From Sarcocystis neurona (lineage: Eukaryota > Apicomplexa > Conoidasida > Eucoccidiorida > Sarcocystidae), in NCBI GenBank assembly GCA_000727475.1, contig KL647290.1, positions 1,424,910-1,488,909 of the forward strand: a DNA stretch of 64,000 bases, given 5' to 3'. This document shows, piece by piece, positions 34,780-43,379 of the stretch. Numbering within the stretch: the first letter of the stretch is position 1; each line of letters opens with the position of its first letter. Made by a program: the position numbers and the translations under genes. The notes beneath the pieces are model-generated. The model saw only the letters and a program-made list of their open reading frames with translations. It was not told the origin of the DNA and searched no databases.

Positions 34780-35100
34780 AGGCCCGTCAACTCCGCAGCC
34801 CGAGCGTCGGCGACACCGCTGGCAGCAGCAGCAGCAGCAGCGGCAGAAAAGCAACAGCAGCAGCAAAGGAAAACCCCAGGAAGTAAGCAGCAGCGCGGCC
34901 AGCAGTCGACGAAGGTGGTAGCAGTAGTGGTAGGAGTGGCCAGTAGTAGAGGAAGGAGCAGCAGCAGCAGCGCCTGAGCAGCAGCGGCAGCAGCTTCAGA
35001 GCGCCGCCACACCGCGGCAGGCAGAGAAGCCAGTTGTCGCAGAAGGAGGAGCGGCCGCAGAGCAACAGCAGCAACAGCAGCGGAGAGAGGAGAAGGGAAA
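34780..35100. repeat. CAG/AGC-rich block
   Basis: The plus strand is rich in CAG, AGC and GAG triplets. It lies just 3-prime (minus strand) of the donor at 35149, so it is taken as intron. Readings are poly-Leu on minus and Gln/Ser/Ala on plus. Confidence 0.55.
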
Positions 35101-35149
35101 GGAGGCGGAGAAGAACAGCGGCGACGGGGCTAGAAGAAGAAAAATTTAC

Positions 35150-35410
35150 TTCTTGGTCAGGCGGGACAATGAGATGGGTCAACGTCGAGAAGTCAGAGAC
35201 GTGCTGCTCAAAAACAGCAGACACCCGCGGCTGCTGCGGCTGCTTTCTTTTCTTCCGCCGTAGCAGCCTCATGCAGAAGAGAGCAAGTGCGTTGGGACGC
35301 GAGACCCCAGGCAGGACGCCGCTGCAAGAGAAAAAAAGCCGCTGCCTTCCTTCCCCTGCTGCAGCTCCACCTGCTGCCGGCACCGCCGCCACGCGCTTCC
35401 CAGACGGCAA
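35150..35410 (-). CDS. FCP1-type BRCT-domain protein, exon with the BRCT amino-terminal half
   Basis: The acceptor gtacgagtcgtcgcag precedes 35410 and the donor GACCAAGAA/gtaaat lies at 35149; 87 codons, phase 0 in and out. The reading is LPSGKRVAAVPAAGG..., then RLFFSCSGVLPGVSRP, a helix (ALALFCMRLLRRKKRK), and RVSAVFEQHVSDFSTLTHLIV. SGVLP followed by an alpha helix and THLIV is the strand1-helix1-strand3 order of FCP1-type BRCT domains (FSGLHP...ATHLIAA). The final part of that domain is in the exon at 25749-27968. I did not find the DxDxT/V catalytic motif of FCP1 phosphatases in the window, so this may be a BRCT protein without phosphatase activity, or its catalytic exons were missed. Confidence 0.6.
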
Positions 35411-36801
35411 CTGCGACGACTCGTACAATCAACCAACCACAGCAGCCATACATAGACGCATATTTATATACGGAGAGAGAAACAGAGAAACAGAGATAGA
35501 GAAAGACACACACATATACATATATGTATACACGCATGTATGTTTGCACATATATATATATATATATATATATGTGTATATATGTAGACATATATACATA
35601 TATATATATATATATGTATAGCTATAGAACGTACATACGCTTAGGGGTAGAGAGAGGGAGAATGAGAGAGATAGAGAGAAAAACACACATAAACATGTAT
35701 GTATATATTAATATATATGCGTGTGTATATCTGGACATACACATAGATATATATATGGGTGTGCAATATACATACGTTTAGACGTTGAAAGATAGAGAGA
35801 CAGACAAAGAGAGATTGTCACATAGAAACACACATATATGCATGCATGCATACACGTATACGTACGTGCGTACATATACACATATATATATATATATATG
35901 TGTGCACACTTGCACGTGTCGAAAGTGTACATAGAGGCACGTTTACGTAAGTATATATATATATATATCTACGTAGGAAGTAAGACAACACAGAGAGAGA
36001 AAAACATATATATATATATGTGTATGCGTATGTATTTGCGTGTGTACATATATGCATACACGTATATGTATACACATGTACGTAGAGACATACTGGCCAC
36101 CTACGTGGATCTTGACGTGTGGGCAGCTATATAAACGCATTTGTATTGGGAAGGCCAAGTGTACACAAAGTTAGAAAAAGAGAGAAAGAGGAAGAGAGAC
36201 ACACACACAGAGAGAAGGAGGAGGAGAGATACACAGAGAGAGAGACAGAGAGAGGAAGGGAGAGACAGGGAGAGGAAGAGGAAGAGAGACAGAGAGAGAC
36301 AGGGAGACAGGGAGGAAGGGAGACACACACAGAGAAGGAGGAGGAGAGATACACAGAGAGAGGGACAGAGAGAAACAGAGAGAGAAACAGAGAGAGAGAC
36401 AGAGAGGGAGACGGGGACAGACACAGCGAGGGAGACAGAGAGGGAGACAGAGCGGGGGAGACAGAGGGAGAGAGACAGAGAGAGAGACACAACGAGGATG
36501 AGCGAGACATAGAGAGACAGGGAGAGAGAGACAGCTACAGAAGAAGAGAGAGAGAGAGAAAGACAAGTATAAGCAGGTGCCGGTATATACGTAGATGCTC
36601 TACAGTTGGATGTGCGTATGCAAAATATGACTGAGGGAGACACAGCTCGAGTAAAACGTCCTCTCTCTGCAGCAGTCGACGTTATCTGCGACAGTGTATT
36701 GCACTCTTTGTCTCCTTCTCTGGAGAAGCGTTTATCTTCACGAAGGGGAGGACGCAACCTGGATAGCCAGAGAGACAGACACAAGAAGTCTTTGCCGCGA
36801 G
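35411..36801. other. Region between the BRCT exon and the stop of the next minus-strand gene
   Basis: 35460-36110 is TA/GA/CA microsatellite, 36171-36570 a purine tract, and 36570-36800 ordinary sequence with a weak minus-strand acceptor near 36760. No exon is supported. If the BRCT gene has further 5-prime exons they must lie here or within the next gene's span. Confidence 0.4.
36171..36570 (+). repeat. 400-bp polypurine tract (GAGA/GACA)
   Basis: The plus strand is almost entirely A and G, with CA dinucleotides in ACACACAC and GACAG units. Units of 20-60 bp recur (ACACAGAGA, GGAGGAGAGATAC, GAGGGAGACAGAG). Strong strand asymmetry of this kind can form triplex DNA. Confidence 0.85.
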
Positions 36802-39800
36802 CTAAAACACAGCAGCAGAAGCAGAAACCGAAATAGCAGCAGCAGCAGGAGGATGAAGGGAAGAGCGCAGCGGCAGACAGATACAGCAGAGGGGTCCCCT
36901 GCCGCCAGTGAATTCCTCTGGAAGGGTTGCGTATCTCACTCTTCTGGCTGCGCGCGTTTCTTCGTCTGCTGGCTGCTGCTTCGATGTCCCGCCCGAAGGT
37001 AGCGCCTTCAACACGCCGCACGCAGACGCGTGCCTACTGCTGCTGTTGCCGATCTTTCCGCCAGTGCCGCTGCTGCTTCTTTCTTTTGCATTGCTGCTGC
37101 CCCGCTTTTCTTCGCCGCTGCCGCGGTTCTCGTCGCTGCTGCTGCAGCTGCTGCTTCCATTGCTCTGCGGTCGCTGCTGCAGCAACGCATTCCTGCTTCT
37201 CTTCCCACCTGCTGCAGCGGCTGAGGAACTCCGTTGCTGTTCCTCTCCCGTCGTTCGCGGACGCTTCCTCTGCTGCTGTTCCTTCTCTTCAGAAGTCGCG
37301 GCAGCAGGAGCAGCAGCAGCGGACGATCTTCTTCCTGCTTCTCTCCCCCACGTTGCTGCGCCGTTGTCGCTGCTGCATTGCCTCTTGTCTTTGCTAGTAC
37401 TGCTGCTGCTGCTTCTTGCAAGACACTCTCTGGCACTTCTTCTGCAGCTATCCGCATTACCACCCCAGCTGCGGCTCCTATCCCTTTTGCTGCTGTTCCT
37501 CCCCCCCGCGCTACTGCTGCTGCCGCGACTTCCTGTCGGGTTGCTGCTGCCACTGCCCCGGGTGCTGGTGCTGCTATTGCCGCCGCCACCGCCAACGTTG
37601 CTCGACTTGCCAGCGCGGCCGCTGCACCGGCTGCTGCTATTTCTGCGTTGGCTGCTGCGGCGGCGGTTGTCGCTGCTTCTCTTGCTACTGCAAAGCGAGT
37701 CTTTTTGTAGTTGCTGTCCTGGAGCATTCGAATCTCGTCTGCTGGTGCTGCTATTGTTCTTCCTCGTCTTCGCCCAGCGAGATGCAACATTGCTGCTGCT
37801 TCGGTTTCTCGAATATTTCTGCTGCTGCTGAGACAGCTGCTGCGGGTGCTTCCTCTTTGTGGCGCTCCTACTGCTGCTCTCCTCGAGAACCGCTGCGACC
37901 TTCACACTGCTGCTGCTGTTGCGCTGCCCCGGAGGCCTGCCTCTCCCCCTTCGTGTCGGGCCGCCATCCGTTCTTTCCTGCTGCTTCTGCTGCTGCTCTC
38001 TCTGTCGCTCCTCAGTCTCCTGCTTCCCTTTCTGTTTCTCTTGCTCCACGTTTTCCTGCTTCTGTCCCTCCTGCTGCTGTCTCTGCTGGTGCTGTTGCTT
38101 CTGCGGCTGCGGCATCTGCTTCTGGGACTTCTGTTGTTGCGGCTTCTGCTGTTGCGACTTCTGCTGCTGCTGCTTCTGCGGTTGTGGCTTCTGCGACAGC
38201 GACTTCTGCTGCTGCTGCTCCTCGTCCACCGGTCCCTGAGGCGACTCGATCGTAGTGCGCTTTCCACACACGTAGATATTCGTGCTGTAGCGACTGCTGC
38301 TTTGATCTGCGAAGCCAATCCGCTGCAGCAGCCCCTGCTGCGCCCTGGGTAGATACAACGCCGCTGCAACACCTGCTGTCGCATCTCCTTCTGCCGTATG
38401 TGATGCGGGCGGGTCTCCCGCTGCTGCTGCTGCTTTGCTTCCTGCTAGTGCTGCTGTGGACTTTCTTCCTGTTGCGGCTGCTGAATCTCCGGCTGCTGCA
38501 GCAAAACCACTCCTATCTCCCTGTATTTTTGAAGCTCTTCCATATCCGTCTGCTGCTGCTGCAAGTCCTGCTGCGCCCGCGGCTCCTCCGCTGCGGCCGA
38601 CGCTGCTGCTGCTGCCGTTGGTCAAACTGCTCTCAAAATTCTGACCGCAGCTCCTTTGGCTGCCTCCGCCGCTGATGGAGGAGCTGCTGCTGCTACTCCC
38701 GCTTTGATTGTTGCTTCCTGCGCTGCTGCTACAGCGGCTTCTCCCCCTCTTGCTTCCGGAGCTGCTGTTGCTGTTCTTTTGTTCGGTGCTGCTACCGGAG
38801 ATGCCGCTGCTCATAAGAGAATTGCCATCGGTCGCAGAGCTGCTGCTGTGGTGGTTGCTTACAACGCCCGCACGTGATCCCTTGCCACCACGCGGAGGAC
38901 GCTGCGCAGCCGCAGCAGCAGCGATGACTTCGTTGGCGTTAATTCGACCGGCAGCAGCACCATCCGACGTTGTCGCTGCAGATCCACCAGCACCGCTGAT
39001 GAACTCTTGCTGGGCAGCAGCAACCTGCTGCAGCCCGCCATCGCCCCGACCTGCCTGCTTCCTTCCCTTTCCACGATTTTGCTGCTGTTGCTGCTGCTGA
39101 AAGCGTGGCTGCTGCGCCTTCTGCGGCCGCGGCTTCAGCTCTTCGGTCGCTGTTGCTGCTGCTGCGCATGCGCTGGTACTGGGCGGCGCAGAGTCTGCCC
39201 GAGATCCAGAGGCAGCAGCAGTTGACGTGGGCGATCTCCCACGCTGCGCCGCTACTGCTCCTGCTGCAGCCTTTGCTGCTACTTCTACTGCTGCTGCTGC
39301 GTCTGCTGTTGCTGCTGAGGCGTTCTCTGCAAGTGCTGGTGCTGCTTCTTCTGGGGCTTGCACTGGCGTTTTTGTGACTGCTGTTGCTGCTGTGGACTTT
39401 CCTTTTCCTGATGTCGCTGCGACTCTTTTTCCTGCTACTCCCCTTTTTGTCGCCGCTTCTTTTGCTGCTGGTGCTGCTGCACGCCCTGCTGGGTCTCTTA
39501 TTCGTCGCGGCCCCGTCCCTGCTCCTTCTCCTCCGCCACCTGCTGCATCATCTGCTGCCTGTTGCTCTCCCCCCCCTTCCGCGTCGCCTCCTCTTTTTCC
39601 TTTCCTTCCTCCTGCTGTTGCTGCCTTCGCAGTTCGACCTGGCGCTGATGCCGCTGCGGGGCTGACTGCCGCTGCCCGCGCTGCTGCCGATGAACCTGCT
39701 GCTGCTCTGGCAGGATCTACTGGTGTTTTGCCTGCTTCTACTGCCGCCGAAGCGGCTGCTGCTTCTGCTGGAGCGGCTGCTGCCGCATTTTTCGACGAAA

Positions 39801-39855
39801 TGGAGGAGCACCAGCGGGCCCGGATCTCCTGCAACACGCCGGCGAGGAGTTCCTG
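36802..39855 (-). CDS. Basic Gln/Ala/Ser-rich protein, last exon
   Basis: I do not recognise this protein. The acceptor cactcgcggtcgcag precedes 39855 and the frame stays open for 1017 codons to a TAG at 36802. It begins QELLAGVLQEIRARWCSS, then Ala-rich and Lys/Arg/Gly-rich sequence. A non-repetitive island GLLQRIGFADQSSSRYSTNI then YVCGKRTTIESPQGP lies at about 38335-38235, followed by Gln/Lys, Ser/Arg and Arg/Gly repeats. The tail VRYATLPEEFTGGRGPLCC then ICLPLRSSLHPP is again ordinary. Composition (Ser/Arg, Arg/Gly, Lys) suggests a nuclear or RNA-associated protein, but that is inference. The frame avoids long Leu/Cys runs, whereas the overlapping plus-strand frames are mostly poly-Leu or Cys. 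Confidence 0.6.
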   Translation of the reverse strand, partial: QELLAGVLQEIRARWCSSISSKNAAAAAPAEAAAASAAVEAGKTPVDPARAAAGSSAAARAAAVSPAAASAPGRTAKAATAGGRKGKRGGDAEGGGEQQAADDAAGGGGEGAGTGPRRIRDPAGRAAAPAAKEAATKRGVAGKRVAATSGKGKSTAATAVTKTPVQAPEEAAPALAENASAATADAAAAVEVAAKAAAGAVAAQRGRSPTSTAAASGSRADSAPPSTSACAAAATATEELKPRPQKAQQPRFQQQQQQQNRGKGRKQAGRGDGGLQQVAAAQQEFISGAGGSAATTSDGAAAGRINANEVIAAAAAAQRPPRGGKGSRAGVVSNHHSSSSATDGNSLMSSGISGSSTEQKNSNSSSGSKRGRSRCSSSAGSNNQSGSSSSSSSISGGGSQRSCGQNFESSLTNGSSSSVGRSGGAAGAAGLAAAADGYGRASKIQGDRSGFAAAAGDSAAATGRKSTAALAGSKAAAAAGDPPASHTAEGDATAGVAAALYLPRAQQGLLQRIGFADQSSSRYSTNIYVCGKRTTIESPQGPVDEEQQQQKSLSQKPQPQKQQQQKSQQQKPQQQKSQKQMPQPQKQQHQQRQQQEGQKQENVEQEKQKGKQETEERQREQQQKQQERTDGGPTRRGRGRPPGQRNSSSSVKVAAVLEESSSRSATKRKHPQQLSQQQQKYSRNRSSSNVASRWAKTRKNNSSTSRRDSNAPGQQLQKDSLCSSKRSSDNRRRSSQRRNSSSRCSGRAGKSSNVGGGGGNSSTSTRGSGSSNPTGSRGSSSSAGGRNSSKRDRSRSWGGNADSCRRSARECLARSSSSSTSKDKRQCSSDNGAATWGREAGRRSSAAAAPAAATSEEKEQQQRKRPRTTGEEQQRSSSAAAAGGKRSRNALLQQRPQSNGSSSCSSSDENRGSGEEKRGSSNAKERSSSGTGGKIGNSSSRHASACGVLKALPSGGTSKQQPADEETRAARRVRYATLPEEFTGGRGPLCCICLPLRSSLHPPAAAAISVSASAAVF

Positions 39856-39981
39856 CTGCGACCGCGAGTGGAGCCCTAGGCCTTCACTATAGCGGGCAGG
39901 CGGGAAGCTGAGAAGTGCGGCTCCCGAAATCTGAGATCAACCGCCCCAAGCGCGCACCGGCAGACAGCGACAACCATCTGA

Positions 39982-39995
39982 GGTGTACGTACACC
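39982..39995. promoter_or_regulatory. GGTGTACGTACACC palindrome
   Basis: Perfect copy in the context TGAG...CGAA, the same flanks as the copy at 33159. Confidence 0.5.
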
Positions 39996-40027
39996 CGAAT
40001 GTCGCAGAGTCGAGAACGGTTGTCACG

Positions 40028-40041
40028 TGTGTACGTACACC
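40028..40041. promoter_or_regulatory. GGTGTACGTACACC palindrome, one mismatch
   Basis: TGTGTACGTACACC, 46 bp from the previous copy; the inner 12 bases are a perfect palindrome. Confidence 0.45.
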
Positions 40042-41877
40042 CCCGTAGAGATCCTGTGCAGGATCTGTACAGGGGTAAAACTCTCGACACAGCTCTTGTG
40101 GCAACAATAACAGGAAACTACGAGACTTCCTAGACGCAATTGTCAAAAAGAACAGAAGAGTGAGAATTACTAAACCTCTTGGATGGAAGCATAGTAAAAT
40201 CAACAAAACGAGTGAAACACACGCAGATGTGCAAAGAAATATCATCTGAGAGAAGAAGAGACACGGTCACGGCCCTTCCTCCCCGACACGTATAGCGAGA
40301 TAACACGTGAGAAGACACCCATCACAACAAGCGAAAGTAGATCTTCTTCCTTCTGACGAGACGCTTGAAACAAAAGGAGGAAAAGGCGCCAAAAGTGTTT
40401 GCCCTGTGTCTCACACTCTCGTGCGTAGGCCTAGATATATTTTCGTCTTTTCCTCTATACATAGATGCATATACCTATGCTTTCACACTATCAAGGCACG
40501 CATACACACGTGTACTCCAGGAACCACGTACACACATACACACACGCATACACACACATATATGTAGGCATATATATTTGCTGACAATTTAGAAAAGAAG
40601 ACTGCTGCGGTCTACGTACATTTGTGTACAACTCCAAATATGCGGATGGAGGACACTCACATGCGTCTTTCTCTCTGTCTCTCTGTCTCTGTCTCTGTGT
40701 GCTTCTATCTGTCTTGCTGTTTTCGTCGCTCTGACCCCTTCTGCCTCTCCCTCTGTCTCTCTACACGTGTGCGTCTACGTGGACCAGGGATGGCAAGGAA
40801 GATATATTTCCTCACATTCTAAAAGTGTGAAGAAAAACCTCCCGACTCATATTTTACACGTACATATATATACATGTAGACACACCATTCCGACCGGTAT
40901 TGTACATATATATACATATATGCATATATAAAGAGAGAGAGAGAGAGACAGCGTACCGACTGCTATTTTACATTTTATATATATATACGTACGTGAATAC
41001 GGGACGTTCGAGAAACAACCACGCCAGTGTCGTTAGAAAAGACTCTTTCAGACTGAGCGCGTCTTCTCTCACAGTAGTCTCTGACACAAAAGGATGTACA
41101 GACACATATACATGTATATTTCCACGTGTATACTTTTATGAGCACCCGGATATACGAAATTATACGGACTGGCTGTTGAAAAAGGGAAATCATCTCCGTC
41201 GCTAGCATCCAAGATGAAGAGAAAAAAGCTACAAAGAACAGGTGCTGTGTGTTGCCCAGTACTCACCCATAACAGAGACACTCTGTGTGTATGTTTTGTA
41301 TATGTGCGTGTGTATGTGTGTGTGTGTGTGTGTCTATATTTGTATACGCACGAATAAATATATTTATAGGTGAATAGATAGACAGATTCAAAGATACATA
41401 TAGGTGGATATATATAAGTATACACGAACCTAGGTAAATAGATAGATACGCACAAATCTATATAGGGATATAGATAGATAGATATACGGAAGTAAATACT
41501 GATAGATAATGGTAGAAATATAGAGACAGATAGAGATATACGGACGAACATCGGTAAGTAGATACAGGCAGATAAACATGTAGCTAAATAAATATAGATG
41601 TGGATAGATAGATACATGTGTACCTGGTGATCTGTGTATGGTTGACGCAGCTCTTTCTTCATGGACAAACATCCGTAAATATATATAGATATACATATGT
41701 ACGCACAAGTGAGGAAAGACAACGGCAGCCCGCGAAAGAAGACTTTTATCTCTCTCGACGGTTCTTGGTGCGGAAAAGGAGGAAAAGCACGAGATCACTT
41801 GTGAGCCTCCCTCAACTGTTGGTGATGATGAGTCACAAAAGATCCTCCTTTTCTTTTGCAACAGAGCAGCAGTGTAC

Positions 41878-41972
41878 CTCTTGGAGCTTCACTTCGCGCA
41901 CCGCCGGAGCGAGCAGCGCATCTCCTGCCTTCAGGACCGCTGCCACTTCCGGGTACGCCTGACTGGCAAAAT
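41878..41972 (-). CDS. Upstream exon of the Gln/Ala/Ser-rich protein
   Basis: The acceptor tgattttgtcttgtag and the donor CAAGAG/gtacac enclose 2 bases plus 31 codons reading FASQAYPEVAAVLKAGDALL then APAVREVKLQE. It is an ordinary amphipathic sequence and exits in phase 0, matching the phase-0 start of the exon at 39855 (QELLAGVLQEI). The joined sequence would be a continuous helix-prone stretch. No family is recognised. Confidence 0.5.
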
Positions 41973-43064
41973 CTACAAGACAAAATCATACACAGGAGGA
42001 AACCCGGGGCGTTCTTTTTTTGCACACACGGAGATAGAGGGAAAAAGAAAAAGAGGAGAGCGGGGGAGATGACCGGAACCAAGAAGACGACCGCGATGCA
42101 GAGGGCAAGAGAGACATACGTGGCAGAGGGAAGGAAACAGAGAGACAGACCGGCGCAGAAAAAGAGGAACAGGAAGACGGAAAGGAGGAAAAGGTGTGAA
42201 GAAGAAAACGAGGGCGGAAGAGAAACGGAGAGAGGAAAGGAAAGAAAAAGAGACGAGAAGATACAGACAGAGAGATGCCCACTGATACATTCACGAGTGT
42301 ACGTATGGATTTAGAGAGATAAAAGAAGCGGAGGAGGGAAAAGTGTTCCCCGTAAATGGGGTACTTCGACGTTGTCGTCCCGCTACCAGGTGTCTGCATA
42401 CACATCCTCGCTCTTCAAAGTCTGATGGAAATGACAGTTGCAACGTCTACGTCTAGAAGTGTGAGAGACAAGAAAGTAAACAAAAATATGCGTAATCGTG
42501 TGTGTGAGTGTGTATGTGTGTATGTATAAGCGTGGACTTGGAAACGAAGAGAAACACACAAAACAAGAAAGACCCAAAAAAAAAGACAGTTCATACGTGT
42601 GTGTGTGTGTAGATGGGATGGGTGTTATGACACTAATTGGAAAGGAGATTGCAGAGCTATATTTTGCAGCTGCGAATGCGTAGGTATATGCATATAAACC
42701 TGGACAACGTTTTACGCGGAAGAAAAACTCGTGACAGTTGCTGGTAACGACGTGAGTTTCTTACATGTATTTTGTTGAGGCGAAAATTAGTCGCGGAGAA
42801 AGCGGGAGGAAAAACGTCGGCAACTGGCCAATCAAAACACTTTTTTCTACGTGCTGCACGTATAGACAGTAGCTGGTGACTACAGGAGTGTTACGTGCTT
42901 CTGTGGGCAGCATAGCGAAAGAAGTGGAAAGATATACGTAGGTAAGTCCACGCGAAGGAACAGTACCTGCGTGTATATAGAGAGAGGAGTTAGAAAAGAT
43001 AATTTATATATCGGAGAAAGACAACAGAGGGGGACCGGGATATGTTTCAGTTAATACAGTTCAC
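41973..43064. other. Intron or intergenic, purine-rich on the plus strand
   Basis: 42040-42340 is AG-rich on plus. The long plus-strand reading through it is a product of that composition. Nothing coding is supported. Confidence 0.35.
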
Positions 43065-43112
43065 CTGCAGAGCACGAGAATTACCAGGCCTTGTGTAATA
43101 GCGGAAATTATA
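43065..43112 (-). CDS. Candidate 48-bp exon
   Basis: The acceptor cttttctttaag and the donor CTGCAG/gtgaac enclose 16 codons (YNFRYYTRPGNSRALQ) with phase 0 at both ends. Splice signals are good; the short length makes chance possible. It could belong to the gene at 36802-41972, but a phase change to the exon at 41972 would need another exon between. Confidence 0.35.
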
Positions 43113-43264
43113 CTTAAAGAAAAGACGGCGTCATCGAAGAGACGTAGGGAGGAAGAAGAATCGCATACAAAGGAGCAAAGATACACAGGAAGAAAACTGG
43201 CACCAGAAGCGCTTGGGAGGAAAGAAGAATTCAGAGGAAGGTGAGACACAAAAGAAATCTATTC

Positions 43265-43373
43265 TTAATGAAAGCCAAATCTTTCCTCTCCAAAAAAGTA
43301 GCAAGCTTCTGGGAGGACGCCCGCACCCACGCCTCCGTAAAATTCAAGTTGCCCGTAGACGTTTCTCCAACAG
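43265..43373 (-). CDS. Candidate exon upstream on the same strand
   Basis: The acceptor ctgtgttgcag precedes 43373 and the frame reads VGETSTGNLNFTEAWVRASS then QKLATFLERKDLAFIK before a stop. The donor is not clear. Protein-like composition is the main support. Confidence 0.3.
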
Positions 43374-43379
43374 CTGCAA

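Larger units (their letters stand above)
29178..35149 (-). other. Long intron of the BRCT gene (proposed), minisatellite-rich
   Basis: Flanking exons exit and enter in phase 0, so they could be joined directly or through further phase-0 exons. The interval is dominated by degenerate TA-rich minisatellites. Islands of ordinary complexity lie at 31390-31740 and 33060-33760, and a CAG-rich block at 34780-35100. Some islands could be real exons; see separate entries. Confidence 0.4.
39856..41877 (-). other. Proposed intron with two palindrome copies and microsatellites
   Basis: It holds GGTGTACGTACACC-type palindromes at 39982 and 40028, a (CA)n-like tract near 40530-40560, TA/GA repeats 40860-41000 and 41330-41700, and a short (GT)n near 41305-41330. 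No exon is seen. Confidence 0.45.

Noticed and set aside
28000..36100. Many readings of alternating Ile/Tyr/Thr/His in TA-rich DNA
   Set aside because: ATATAC-type microsatellites translate this way in all frames; no codon-level evidence.
36119..36634. Plus-strand Arg/Glu-rich 171-codon reading
   Set aside because: Product of the polypurine tract; GAGA repeats read as Arg/Glu in every frame.
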